Both the position numbers and the translations under genes were made by a program. A stretch of 64,000 nt of DNA from Labrys sp. KNU-23 (lineage in GTDB: Bacteria > Pseudomonadota > Alphaproteobacteria > Rhizobiales > Labraceae), in assembly GCF_008330945.1 (NCBI RefSeq), contig NZ_CP043489.1, positions 2,243,501 to 2,307,500 of the forward strand, written 5' to 3'. Positions 17,979-26,455 of this stretch are shown here, one piece after another (positions within the stretch are counted from its first letter, which is position 1; each line of letters starts with the position of its first letter). The notes below the pieces were generated by a model. It made no database searches. It was not told where the DNA came from and saw only the letters and a list, made by a program, of their open reading frames with translations.

Positions 17979-18424
17979 CGCGTGTCTCTCTGCTGAAACC
18001 ACTTCGGGAGAACAGCAGTCCAGCCGGGTTTCCCCGCACCTGACCGCCCAACCCCTTGGCGGATATGTTGAATTTCCTCACGGTTGCAGGAAGGAGCTGG
18101 CTCCGCCCCCGCAACACGAGCGCTCACCTAACACACAGGCTTGGCCGACGCAACATGAGGGAAACACCCAAAACGTCGCGAAAAAATGCCAATCCTTCGA
18201 CAGAACCCGCCCCGTTTGTCACCGTTCTCGAATGAGAGCGGCAAGCGCGCCTTCCGCCACCCCGAATGGGAGGCAGGATTCGGCTGCAGACTCGCGAGCT
18301 TGGTCCCGGGTTCCAGTGTGCGAAAAGTTTCGGGTCCCACCCCGGCACCCGTACTCAAGACAAACAAAAGGGCCGGCAATCAGCCGGCCCGGACGAGATG
18401 CCGCGCGGAAAACCGCGCCGGCTC
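17979..18424. other. intergenic region, atpH / rpmF
   Basis: About 445 nt with no convincing gene. It must hold the promoter of the F1 operon (minus strand) and contains the rpmF terminator at 18362-18390. The priA gene often found before atpH in related genomes is not here. No RNA gene seen. Confidence 0.5.
18362..18390 (-). terminator. intrinsic terminator of rpmF
   Basis: On the minus strand an 8-bp stem, GGGCCGGC / GCCGGCCC, with a 5-nt TGATT loop is followed by TTTTGTTTG. It lies 35 nt after the rpmF stop. Confidence 0.88.
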
Positions 18425-18610
18425 TCAGGCGTCGGACTTCTGGGTCAGGATCTGGCGACCGCGATACATGCCGGTCTTCAGATCGACATGGTGCGGACGG
18501 CGCAGTTCGCCCGAATCCTTGTCCTCGACGTAGGTCGGGGCCTTGAGGGCGTCAGCGGAACGGCGGAAGCCGCGCTTCATGCGGGAGGTTTTTCGCTTCG
18601 GAACAGCCAT
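18425..18610 (-). CDS. rpmF: 50S ribosomal protein L32
   Basis: 61-residue ribosomal protein beginning MAVPKRKTSRMKRGFRRSAD, the alphaproteobacterial L32 signature. The C-terminal half (GELRRPHHVDLKTGMYRGRQIL) lacks the zinc-binding cysteines found in some L32 forms, which is normal for this clade. It is monocistronic, with its own terminator 35 nt downstream. The neighbouring mtgA on the same strand ends 371 nt upstream. Confidence 0.97.
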   Translation of the reverse strand: MAVPKRKTSRMKRGFRRSADALKAPTYVEDKDSGELRRPHHVDLKTGMYRGRQILTQKSDA

Positions 18611-18980
18611 TGTGGTATCTTCTTCGTGGCGTGCGGATGCCGTGACAGTCACGACAGGCCGATGACAAAATCGATTGAAGGCGCAGCCTATACAGGAAGA
18701 GAACCCAGGAAGAAAGAGGCTGCCGCGAGATTCTTTCGCACCGGAAACACCGCGGCTGGGACCGCGGACATCACAGCGACATGGCCGCATGTCGCAACGT
18801 CCGCCTCTTGGTGCCCGCCTCCTGGAAACCTCGCGTTTGCATAAGGAGACGCAGGATATGCGGAGTGTCAGCCTCCTGGCTGACATCCCGATTGCCGGCA
18901 AGCGTTGCTTTTCACGATGTCAGCCAGGAGGCTGACACTCCAAATCCCCTTCGCATGAAAACTGCAGCTGTAGTGTTGGT
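18611..18980. other. intergenic region with inverted repeat, mtgA / rpmF
   Basis: 370 nt without a convincing gene. It contains the rpmF promoter region and the family-2 inverted repeat at 18833-18941. No RNA gene is recognised. Confidence 0.5.
18833..18941. repeat. dispersed inverted repeat, family 2, copy 1
   Basis: Perfect 25-bp arms at 18862-18886 and 18917-18941 (GGAGTGTCAGCCTCC... paired with ...GGAGGCTGACACTCC), separated by 30 nt. Each arm is itself partly palindromic (CAGCCTCCTGGCTG). The 5' flank GCGTTTGCAT...GCAGGATATGC is shared with a second copy at 46054-46163, so the repeat unit is about 110 bp. Confidence 0.8.
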
Positions 18981-19712
18981 CTATTTCACGCAATCGAAAT
19001 AGCCGCCCGAGTTGCGGGCGCGGTTGACGATCAGGCCGGCAAGGTTGCGCAGGCGCCTTGTCGGCGCACCGGCGCTGCGACGGATCGGGTTGGGCAGCAC
19101 TACGGCGAGTTGCGCCGCCTCGCGGGCGTTGAGCCTGGAGGCCGGCTTCTTGAAATAATGCTGGGCGGCCGCCTCGATGCCATAGATGCCGTCGCCCCAT
19201 TCGGCCACGTTGAGATAGACCTCCAGCACCCGCTTCTTCGACCAGACCAGATCGGTCCATACGGCCAGCGGCACCTCGAGCGGCTTGCGGGCGAAGGTCG
19301 GCAGCGGCCACAAATAAAGGTTCTTCACGGTCTGCATGGCGATGGTGGAGGCCCCGCGCGAAGGCCCCTTTTCACCGCCCCGCTCCAGCACATCGGCGAT
19401 TGCGCCGAAATCGACGCCCCAATGCCGGCAGAACTGGCCATCCTCGGAAGCCATCACCGAAAACCGGGCAACCGGCGCGATGGCCTCGATCGGCGTCCAG
19501 CGTCGATCGACGGACTGGCCGGTGAGATAGCGCCCCAGCATGGGCAGCGACACCGGCGGCACCACCGTATAGAGGATGGTGAGCACCACCGGCACGGCGG
19601 CAAGGCCGATCGCAACCATGACGAGGCGCCGCCATAGCGTGCGCGAGCTTCTCCTGACGGGCATTGCAACCCCAAGTTCCGGCCTGTCTTCGGGCGCTGC
19701 CGCGTCAGCCAT
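18981..19712 (-). CDS. mtgA: monofunctional peptidoglycan glycosyltransferase
   Basis: 243-residue GT51 enzyme polymerising lipid II into glycan strands at the inner membrane. One transmembrane anchor (about 25-48) precedes the catalytic domain. Motifs: SEDGQFCRHWGVDF with the catalytic Glu, GASTIAMQTVKNLYLW, RKPLEVPLAVWTD, and KKRVLEVYLNVAEWGDGIYGIE with the second essential Glu. No transpeptidase domain is present, as expected for MtgA. The start at 19712 has AGGGG just upstream; an ATG at 19775 would add 21 atypical residues. Confidence 0.93.
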   Translation of the reverse strand: MADAAAPEDRPELGVAMPVRRSSRTLWRRLVMVAIGLAAVPVVLTILYTVVPPVSLPMLGRYLTGQSVDRRWTPIEAIAPVARFSVMASEDGQFCRHWGVDFGAIADVLERGGEKGPSRGASTIAMQTVKNLYLWPLPTFARKPLEVPLAVWTDLVWSKKRVLEVYLNVAEWGDGIYGIEAAAQHYFKKPASRLNAREAAQLAVVLPNPIRRSAGAPTRRLRNLAGLIVNRARNSGGYFDCVK

Positions 19713-19730
19713 CACCCCTGCCCGATCTCC

Positions 19731-19833
19731 TAAAACAAAGCGCGTTCCTGGCGGAAACGCGCCTTGTCTTAGCATTTTGTTTCAACGCGTCCTTGTGATT
19801 CTCGCCGATGCCGCCAAATCGCAAAATGCTTTG
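19731..19833 (-). repeat. dispersed structured repeat, family 1, copy F
   Basis: Inverted orientation relative to copies A-C: begins TAAAACAAAGCGCGTTCC and ends AAATCGCAAAATGCTTTGG, with the spaced hairpins of the family. It starts 19 nt upstream of the mtgA ATG, so it lies in its leader or promoter region. Confidence 0.65.
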
Positions 19834-19996
19834 GCCTCGCCCTTTGTCTTAACCCAAAGAGTCTTCCGGCGCATCCGGCTCGTAGGAAAGAGTTAATATC
19901 CCGCCACTGGAAAGCCCGGCCCGATGCTCCGTGCTGGGCAAGCGAACCTGCCGCCTCCATATTGGAATCACCGACTCTGCAGGTATTTAAAATCCT

Positions 19997-20043
19997 GCGG
20001 ATTTCTCCTGATCGAACCCAGGGTTCGATCAGGAGAAATCCGC
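19997..20043. repeat. perfect 23-bp inverted repeat
   Basis: Arms 19997-20019 and 20021-20043 are exact reverse complements (GCGGATTTCTCC... and ...GGAGAAATCCGC) around a single A. It lies 16 nt before the LysR gene start, so it can form a very stable hairpin in that mRNA leader or a cruciform in DNA. Confidence 0.85.
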
Positions 20044-20059
20044 TTGGGCTCCATCGATC

Positions 20060-20929
20060 ATGCACCCGAATATCACGTTCACCCAGTTACGCTGTTTCGT
20101 CGCCGCAGCGGAGACCGGCGGTTTCACCGCCGCCGCCCAGCGCATCCACCTCACCCAATCGGCCGTGAGCCAGGCTATCGCCGGGCTGGAGGATGCCCTC
20201 GGCGCCAAGCTCCTGACCCGTACGCGCGTGGGCGTCAAGCTCACCGACCTCGGCGAAGCCGCCCTCGTGGAAGCGCAGGCCCTGCTGGCGGGCGCCCAGC
20301 GCCTGGCGGCCATCACCCAGGCCAGCGACAAGCTGGCCGGTACGACACTGCGCATCGGCTCGGTACAGAGCGCGGCAGCAAGATTGCTGCCAGGCTGGCT
20401 CAAGCCGTTCCGGGCGCTCTATCCGCAAGCCGGCATCACCCTGCATCTGGGCACCGACGAGGAAGTGAACGACTGGGTGCTCGCCGACGCAGTCGACATC
20501 GGCATCAGCGGCGAGCCTCACCCCGATCTCGACAATACCATCGTCGCCAACGACGATTTCGTGCTGATTCTGCCCGGCAACCATCCCCTGGCCAAGAATG
20601 CCTCGATCGGCCTGGACGCCATCGATGGCGAGCGTGCCATCTTCTCGGGCGGCGGAGGCAACCATCAGCTCGACGAAGCGCTTGCGGCGGCCGGCAGCAA
20701 ACCGCACGTGCTGTTCCTGGTGCGCGACAATGCCACCATCTTCGGCATGGTGCGCGAGGGCATCGGCCTCACCGTCATGCCCGATCTCACGCTGCCGGAC
20801 GACACCAGCGGCCTCGCCGTCCGCCGGCTGACGCCGCCGCTGCGTCGCGATCTGCATGCCTCTATCCGCAAGCGGGGTCTCAGCCCCGCCGGCCAGGCTT
20901 TCCTGGAACTGCTGCCGATCGACAAATAG
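20060..20929 (+). CDS. LysR-family transcriptional regulator
   Basis: 289-residue LysR-type regulator. The N-terminal winged helix (about 4-62: TFTQLRCFVAAAETGGFTAAAQRIHLTQSAVSQAIAGLE) is followed by a substrate-binding domain (about 90-289). The acceptor domain keeps the usual ILPGNHPLAK and GMVREGIGLTVMPDLTL motifs. The gene is divergent from mtgA and convergent with a cupin gene, so its target is not evident from position. The start lies 16 nt after a perfect inverted repeat, which might occlude its translation. Confidence 0.88.
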   Translation: MHPNITFTQLRCFVAAAETGGFTAAAQRIHLTQSAVSQAIAGLEDALGAKLLTRTRVGVKLTDLGEAALVEAQALLAGAQRLAAITQASDKLAGTTLRIGSVQSAAARLLPGWLKPFRALYPQAGITLHLGTDEEVNDWVLADAVDIGISGEPHPDLDNTIVANDDFVLILPGNHPLAKNASIGLDAIDGERAIFSGGGGNHQLDEALAAAGSKPHVLFLVRDNATIFGMVREGIGLTVMPDLTLPDDTSGLAVRRLTPPLRRDLHASIRKRGLSPAGQAFLELLPIDK

Positions 20930-20937
20930 AGCGCATT

Positions 20938-21363
20938 TCAGTTCAGGGGAGCGGGCACCAGCCCGTATCGCCGCATGATCGCACCCATCTGGGTGAGATC
21001 GGGTGCATCGGCCGCCATTACGGCCGCCACTTCGCGGAAATAATCGATACCGAGCACGCCGGGGGTCAGCACGACGAGGCAGGTCGCCGGCCCCTGCCCG
21101 TCATTGCGGAAGGCGTGAACGGTGCCGCGCGGGATGAAGAGCGTCTGTCCCGCGGTCAGCCCGACTTCCCGGTCGCCGATTCGGAAGGTCATCTCGCCTT
21201 CGAGGCCATAGACCGTTTCATCCCAGCTCTCATGATAATGCGCGACCGGCATCCGGGCGCTGGGCTGGACGATCATCTCGAACATGTCGAGGCTGCCCTG
21301 CGTATCCGCCTTGCTGTGCAGGAAGCGAAGTTCCAGACCCTTGATACTGATGGTTTCCGCCAT
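20938..21363 (-). CDS. cupin-domain protein
   Basis: 141-residue single-domain cupin. Metal-binding motif 1 appears as AHYHESWDETVYGLEGEMTF (two His and Glu) and motif 2 as FIPRGTVHAFRNDG (His). Enzymes and sensors of many types use this fold, so the substrate cannot be named. The start at 21363 (MAETISIKG) fits the fold. It converges on the LysR gene at 20060-20929 with 8 nt between, and lies 112 nt downstream of another LysR gene on the same strand, which may regulate it or be co-transcribed with it (inference). Confidence 0.8.
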   Translation of the reverse strand: MAETISIKGLELRFLHSKADTQGSLDMFEMIVQPSARMPVAHYHESWDETVYGLEGEMTFRIGDREVGLTAGQTLFIPRGTVHAFRNDGQGPATCLVVLTPGVLGIDYFREVAAVMAADAPDLTQMGAIMRRYGLVPAPLN

Positions 21364-21475
21364 GGCGCAGTCCCCTGGCCGCCGGCTCCGAGGCAGAGCT
21401 TGGCGGCGGCCCATCTCAAGCTTGCGCCCCAATCTTCTTGCCTACAAGCGTGAGTTTTGCCTCCGGGCATGGTCT

Positions 21476-22360
21476 TCACGCGTCGTCGGCCGCGGTCTCC
21501 AGCAGCCAGGCCAGGAAGAGTTCCGCGCCCCGGCGAATGGGCGGGCGGGCGCGCACCCAGTAATTGCCGAGCAGCAGCCCGTTCTGCGGGCCGACGACGG
21601 CCAGCAAGCCGTTGCGCAACTCCCGCTCGATCAGGCGCGGCGAGGCCAGTGTCATGCCCAACCCCGCGCTCGCCGCCTCCCAAGCCGCGTCGTCGATCTC
21701 GAAACGGTTGGCCATGCGCACCTCGCGCCAGTCGACGCCGTTGACCTCGGCCCAGCGGCGCCAGTCCCAATCGTCCTGCGTGGCCGAGATCAGGGCCCCC
21801 GAGGCGGCCAGTTCCGAAGCGTGGGCGTCGCGATAGCGGGCAGCCACATCGGGCGCGGCCACCACGACGCAGATGTCGTCGAACAGCACCGCTCCCCCCT
21901 GGACAGGATTTTCCGCGCGGGAATAGCCGATGACGAGATCGATGTCGTCATGGTCCGCTATCGCCGAAACCGGTGTTTCCAGGCGAACGCGAATGGAAGG
22001 ATGGGCCTGGCGGAAGCCGCCGAGTCGCGGGATCAGCCAGCGCAGGGCCAAAGATACCGAGGCGCGTACCAGCACCTCGTTGGCATCGCGCTGCAGCGCC
22101 GAGGCCGCCGCGGCGATGATGTCGAGCGCCGGTGCCGTCGCCGCCGCGAAACGTGCCCCCTCCGCCGTCAGCTCGATGGCATTGTTGCTGCGCGCGAACA
22201 GCCGGACGCCGAGCCCTTCCTCCAGAAGCCGGACCTGATGGCTGACGGCGCTGGCCGTCACGCCCAATTCCTCGCCCGCCGCCTTCAGGCTGCCGAGACG
22301 GGCCGCGGCCTCGAAGACGCGCACGGCGTTGAGGGACGGAAGGCGACGAGGGGCCTGCAT
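21476..22360 (-). CDS. LysR-family regulator, GcvA-like
   Basis: 294-residue LysR regulator of the GcvA-like subgroup, which opens with RRLPSLNAVRVFEAAARLGSLKAAGEELGVT. The HTH is at about 8-65, and the effector domain has QDDWDWRRWAEVNGVDW, typical of the subgroup. It is divergently transcribed from a DMT-family transporter gene with about 70 nt between starts, and that transporter is its likely target. The TGCAT/ATGCA half-sites around 22356-22376 overlap its own start. Confidence 0.87.
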   Translation of the reverse strand: MQAPRRLPSLNAVRVFEAAARLGSLKAAGEELGVTASAVSHQVRLLEEGLGVRLFARSNNAIELTAEGARFAAATAPALDIIAAAASALQRDANEVLVRASVSLALRWLIPRLGGFRQAHPSIRVRLETPVSAIADHDDIDLVIGYSRAENPVQGGAVLFDDICVVVAAPDVAARYRDAHASELAASGALISATQDDWDWRRWAEVNGVDWREVRMANRFEIDDAAWEAASAGLGMTLASPRLIERELRNGLLAVVGPQNGLLLGNYWVRARPPIRRGAELFLAWLLETAADDA

Positions 22361-22428
22361 TAGATTTCCTTATGCAGCGATCAAAGAATGCGTTTGTTTG
22401 CAGCACCAAAATCTGTGACGCATCAAGC

Positions 22429-23352
22429 ATGACGATTGCAGCAAAATCAACGCCGCTGGCTGGAACGACCGGCATGAGCGCCAATGCCAGGGGCGCCCTG
22501 TGGCTCCTTGTTGGCACCGCCTTGTTCACCCTGATCTTCGCCTCCGGGCGTTTCGCCGGTCCCATGCTCGCCATCCCTCAGATTCTGCTGCTGCGCTATG
22601 CCAGCGGCTTCGTCACCCTGCTCATCGTGGCCAGGGCGGGTGGGCAGCCGCTCGGCGCCCTGCGCAGCCCGCGGCCCGGCCAGCATTTCCTGCGCGCCTG
22701 CTTCGGCTGTTTCGGCGGCCTGTCCGCGATCTATGCCGCCGCCCATATGCCGGTCGCTGCCGCAAGCGCCATCGGGTTGCTCGAAGGCATCTTCGTGGTC
22801 GCCCTCGCCATGGTCATGCTCGGCGAGACCGTGGGCTGGCGCCACTGGCTCGCCGGGCTCACCTGCGGCCTCGGGGCGCTCGCGGTGGTGCTCGGCCAGC
22901 GTGCGGCCGCCATTCCGTTCGGCGACGTCACCGTTCCCGCCGCGATGGCGCTGCTCGGCGCCGTGCTGATGGCTTTCGAGATCATCTATGTCAAACGGCT
23001 GACCAAGGGCGACACGCCGCTCTCCATGCTGGCCCATGTCAATCTGTTCAGTTTCCTGCTGATGCTGGTGCCGGCCTGGCTGAGCTGGAAGAGCGTCGGC
23101 CCCGGCCCGATCCTGGCCTGCCTGATGCTCGGGCCGGTGGCGATCCTGGCCCAATATTGCAACATCCGCGGCTACCGGCTCGCCGACATCGCCGTGGCCG
23201 GGCCGATCGGCTATAGCTGGATCGTGTTCGCCGCGCTGCTCGGCTTCCTTGCCTTCGGCGAGGTCCCGGATCTCAAGGCCGCTCTCGGCTGCCTGCTGAT
23301 CCTCGCCGGCGGCTATTGGCTGACCAGGCTGCCCACGACCGGCGGGGGCTGA
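22429..23352 (+). CDS. EamA/DMT-family transporter
   Basis: About 307 residues with ten predicted membrane helices in two EamA repeats (first about 20-140, second about 155-295). Family members export amino acids, metabolites or drugs, and the substrate here is unknown. Start options: ATG 22429 (listed), ATG 22474 (MSANARG, with GGAA upstream) or ATG 22372; the membrane part begins at ALWLLVGTALF, so all are compatible. It is divergent from the GcvA-like LysR gene and convergent, 9 nt apart, with the next LysR gene. Confidence 0.85.
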   Translation: MTIAAKSTPLAGTTGMSANARGALWLLVGTALFTLIFASGRFAGPMLAIPQILLLRYASGFVTLLIVARAGGQPLGALRSPRPGQHFLRACFGCFGGLSAIYAAAHMPVAAASAIGLLEGIFVVALAMVMLGETVGWRHWLAGLTCGLGALAVVLGQRAAAIPFGDVTVPAAMALLGAVLMAFEIIYVKRLTKGDTPLSMLAHVNLFSFLLMLVPAWLSWKSVGPGPILACLMLGPVAILAQYCNIRGYRLADIAVAGPIGYSWIVFAALLGFLAFGEVPDLKAALGCLLILAGGYWLTRLPTTGGG

Positions 23353-23361
23353 GAGGCGACT

Positions 23362-24249
23362 TCAGCCTCCCGTCTGGGTGATCACCATCTCCAGCATCTG
23401 CGAGGCCTTGGTGCGGTAGCGCTCGCGGTGGCGCAGCATGCGGAAGGCCCGTGGCGGCATGTCGAAGGCGATTCGCACCAGCCTCCCCGCCTGCAGATCG
23501 GGCGCCGCCACCAGTTCGGACATCACGGTTGCGAAAGGCCCCGAGCGCACGGCCGAACGCACCGCCTCGTTGGAAGGCAGCACCAGGGCGATCTCGAGTG
23601 CGGCGGGATCGACACCCCGCCCCTGCAACGCCTCCTCGAAGACCGAGCGCGTGCCGGACCCCTCCTCGCGCATGATCCAGCGCGCGGTGGCGATGTCATA
23701 GGGTCGTACCGTGCGTCCGTCCGCCCAGGGATGGCCCGGCGCCACCACCACGATCAGCCGGTCGTGGGCCACCGTCTGCACCGACAGGGCCGGCTCGTCG
23801 ATGGCGCCTTCGATGAAGCCGATCTCGGCCACTCCTTCCAGCACGGCCTGGGTCACGCTCTGGGTGTTGCCGATCTCCAGCCTGAGATCAACCTGCGGAT
23901 GGACGTCGTGATAGCGGGCCAGGAACGGCGCGACCCAATAACTCGCGATGGTCTGGCTGGCATGCACGGTAAGCGAGCCGCGCGCGCCGCTGCCGAGCTC
24001 GGACAGAGCGAGTTCGGCCGCCTTGGCCGAGGCGAGCGTCGCCCGCGCCGTGGGCAGGAACTCCCGTCCCCCCGGCGTCATCTCGATACGGCGGCCGACG
24101 CGATGGAACAGCGCCGCGCCATAGCGATCTTCCAGCACGCGAATGGCCGAGCTCACGGCCGACGGCGTCAGATGAAGCTCGCCTGCGGCCTGCGTGAGGT
24201 GCTCACGCTCTGCCACCGCCACGAAAATTCTCAACTGCTCCAAGGTCAT
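23362..24249 (-). CDS. LysR-family regulator, YeiE/CbbR-like
   Basis: 295-residue LysR regulator with HTH at about 3-60 (LEQLRIFVAVAEREHLTQAAGELHLT) and effector domain from about 90. The motif REEGSGTRSVFEEAL belongs to the CysB/CbbR/YeiE-type effector fold that binds small anions or organic acids. It is divergent from a YeiH-type gene, the same pairing as yeiE-yeiH in enterobacteria, so it most likely controls that gene. A near-perfect palindrome at 24256-24278 lies between them. Confidence 0.9.
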   Translation of the reverse strand: MTLEQLRIFVAVAEREHLTQAAGELHLTPSAVSSAIRVLEDRYGAALFHRVGRRIEMTPGGREFLPTARATLASAKAAELALSELGSGARGSLTVHASQTIASYWVAPFLARYHDVHPQVDLRLEIGNTQSVTQAVLEGVAEIGFIEGAIDEPALSVQTVAHDRLIVVVAPGHPWADGRTVRPYDIATARWIMREEGSGTRSVFEEALQGRGVDPAALEIALVLPSNEAVRSAVRSGPFATVMSELVAAPDLQAGRLVRIAFDMPPRAFRMLRHRERYRTKASQMLEMVITQTGG

Positions 24250-24255
24250 CGCATG

Positions 24256-24278
24256 ATCATTCGATTTAATCGAATGAT
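24256..24278. promoter_or_regulatory. operator candidate between LysR and YeiH-like genes
   Basis: A 23-nt palindrome with 11-nt perfect arms (ATCATTCGATT / AATCGAATGAT) around one T, starting 7 nt from the LysR start codon. It contains ATTCG-N7-CGAAT, in the style of LysR boxes, and is AT-rich relative to its surroundings. Confidence 0.7.
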
Positions 24279-24349
24279 TTCTACACTATTTTGAAATGGA
24301 TTGAACAGAGCCAATAAGGCAGAACGAACCTGTGAATTGCAGGTGGATC

Positions 24350-25417
24350 ATGAACAGCAAGTTCGGCAGCCGGTTGGGCGATATGACGGGAATTCGCGGG
24401 ATTCTTCCCGGCGCGGGCCTGTGCATCGTCGTCACCGCCCTCGCCATGGGGGCCGAACTCATCGAGGCCAGCCTGTTCGGCAAGGCCTGGCTGGAAGCGC
24501 TCGTCCTCGCCATCCTGATCGGCGCCCTGATCCGCACCTTCGCCCGGCCTGAAGCCCGCTTCGATCGCGGTATCACTTTCGGTGCCAAGACGCTGCTGGA
24601 GGTCGCCGTCGTCCTGCTCGGCGCGTCCGTCAGCGCCGCCGCCATCGCCGATGCCGGGCTTGGCCTGATGGCGGGTATCGCCGGCGTCGTCATGGTGTCG
24701 ATCATGCTGAGCTTCGGCATCGGCCGCGCCCTCGGCCTGCCGCACAACATGGCCTTGCTGGTCGCCTGCGGCAATTCGATCTGCGGCAACTCGGCCATCG
24801 CCGCCACCGCGCCGGTGATCGGTGCCAACGGCAAGGACGTCGCCGCCTCGATCGCCTTCACCGCCGTGCTCGGTGTGGTCGCCGTGATCGGACTGCCGCT
24901 GCTGGTGCCGGCGCTCGACCTCACCCCAGGCCAATATGGCGTGTTCGCTGGACTGACCGTCTATGCCGTGCCGCAGGTCCTCGCCGCCACCGCGCCGGTC
25001 GCCGCCCTCAGCGTGCAGATCGGCACCCTGGTCAAGCTCGCCCGCGTGCTGATGCTCGGCCCGGTCATCGTGGTTCTCGCCTTGATCAGCGAAAGCCAGC
25101 GCAAGGCCGCCCCCGCCGAGGCCGGAACAGCCAGCCGCGCGCGTCCCCGCCTCGGCCAGATCGTGCCCTGGTTCATCATCGGCTTCCTGGCCATGATGGC
25201 GCTGCGCTCCTTCGGCCTCCTGCCGCAGGCATCGCTCCAGCCGATCGCCTCGGCCGCCAATACGCTCACCATCATCTCGATGGCCGCGCTCGGCCTCACC
25301 GTCGACATCCGCGCAGTCGCCAAGGCCGGCCCGCGGGTGACCTCGACGGTGATTTTGTCCCTGCTCGCTCTCGGCGTGATCAGCTACGCGCTGATCGTCC
25401 TGCTCAAGGTTGCCTGA
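24350..25417 (+). CDS. YeiH/UPF0324 family membrane protein
   Basis: About 355-residue inner-membrane protein with roughly ten hydrophobic helices, matching the YeiH (UPF0324, putative sulfate/anion exporter) family. The conserved segment LLVACGNSICGNSAIAATAPVIGA and the repeat QVLAATAPVAALSVQIGTLVKLARVLMLGP are diagnostic. The listed start is ATG 24350 with AGGTGG just upstream; a GTG at 24332 is possible. It is divergent from the YeiE-like LysR gene. Its 3' end overlaps the convergent flavin-binding-type gene by 14 nt. Confidence 0.9.
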   Translation: MNSKFGSRLGDMTGIRGILPGAGLCIVVTALAMGAELIEASLFGKAWLEALVLAILIGALIRTFARPEARFDRGITFGAKTLLEVAVVLLGASVSAAAIADAGLGLMAGIAGVVMVSIMLSFGIGRALGLPHNMALLVACGNSICGNSAIAATAPVIGANGKDVAASIAFTAVLGVVAVIGLPLLVPALDLTPGQYGVFAGLTVYAVPQVLAATAPVAALSVQIGTLVKLARVLMLGPVIVVLALISESQRKAAPAEAGTASRARPRLGQIVPWFIIGFLAMMALRSFGLLPQASLQPIASAANTLTIISMAALGLTVDIRAVAKAGPRVTSTVILSLLALGVISYALIVLLKVA

Positions 25418-26411
25418 AGACCGTTTTCAGCAGGGCGCTCGCCTCGTCCCAGCTCCCCGTCGCCAGCGAGTGCGGCGAGGCACCATCTTCGGGCGAATGC
25501 CAGCGCAGCGGCAAAGCGCCCGGCCTCGATACGATCTGCCTAGGCCGAAAGCGCAGCAATTGCTCGGCGCCTTCGAAGGCGGCGATCTCCGGCCCCTCCA
25601 GGATCACCTCGCCGTCTCCCGAGAGCTGGAGCAGGTCTCCCGTCGCGAAATCGACGAAAGTGAAGCCGCAGCGCGGATCGACCAGGATGTTGCCCAGCGT
25701 GTTGAAGAAGAGATTGCCGGCAAAATCCGGCATCAGCAGGCTGCCGTCGTCCTGTACCGCCACGAAGCCCGGCCGGCCGCCGCGATGGGAGACGTCGACC
25801 TGCCGGTGGCCGGCCACGCCCACCACCGAAGACGCGATGAAGAGTGTCTCGGCGCCGGCGATCAGAGCCGCCGCAGGGCCTTCGATGCGATCGAAGCGCC
25901 GGACCGGCAGCGTGGAAGCCGCGGCCGGATCGCGAGCGAAGCTGAAGTCGCGCAAGCGGATATAGCGCGGGCAATTGCCGAAGCTCTCGCCGACCTCGAC
26001 GTCGAAGGCGTCCGGGCCCGTGCGCCGCACCGTGCCGTTGAGCCGGTTGCGCCGCCTCGTATGCAGCTCGATGCCGAGCAGGCCGATCGCGGCACCATCC
26101 TCCAGGCCGGAAGCCGCAGGGTCGGCAGGATCCGCCATGGCTGCCACATGCAGCGCGTGGGGCTCGGGCGAATGGAGGAACCCCGGCCGGCCGGCCAGGA
26201 TCGTTGCCCAGATCTCGCCGGCACGATCGGCGGCACCGACGACGATGAAGGGAAGCAACGGGTAGAAATCGCGATGCTGCTCGATCAGATGGTCACGCAG
26301 CACGCGCCGCCCGACCACATCCATGCGCTCGGCGGCTCCCGCCCGGCGCTGCAGGGCGAGCTCGCCCTCATGCCACGGTGAATCCGTGGCGACAGGCACA
26401 TTGCCATCCAT
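25404..26411 (-). CDS. pyridoxamine 5'-phosphate oxidase-like FMN-binding protein
   Basis: 335-residue protein of the PNPOx-like split-barrel superfamily. The C-terminal half has the barrel motif FVAVQDDGSLLMPDFAGNLFFNTLGNILVDPRCGFTF with QLSGDGEV, as in general-stress FMN-binding proteins. The N-terminal half (FIVVGAADRAGEIWATILAGRPGFL) is a second related domain. The substrate is unknown. The start at 26411 follows AAAG-rich sequence. It lies 44 nt after the GST gene on the same strand and probably shares its transcript. Confidence 0.8.
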   Translation of the reverse strand: MDGNVPVATDSPWHEGELALQRRAGAAERMDVVGRRVLRDHLIEQHRDFYPLLPFIVVGAADRAGEIWATILAGRPGFLHSPEPHALHVAAMADPADPAASGLEDGAAIGLLGIELHTRRRNRLNGTVRRTGPDAFDVEVGESFGNCPRYIRLRDFSFARDPAAASTLPVRRFDRIEGPAAALIAGAETLFIASSVVGVAGHRQVDVSHRGGRPGFVAVQDDGSLLMPDFAGNLFFNTLGNILVDPRCGFTFVDFATGDLLQLSGDGEVILEGPEIAAFEGAEQLLRFRPRQIVSRPGALPLRWHSPEDGASPHSLATGSWDEASALLKTVFRQP

Positions 26412-26455
26412 GACATTTGCCTTTCGAAAGCGTTTTGCGATGAGACGGAGCCGCC

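Larger units (their letters stand above)
19713..20059. other. intergenic region with two repeats, mtgA / LysR gene
   Basis: 347 nt between divergent genes. It holds copy F of the dispersed repeat (19731-19833) and a perfect 23-bp inverted repeat (19997-20043). No gene seen. Confidence 0.6.
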
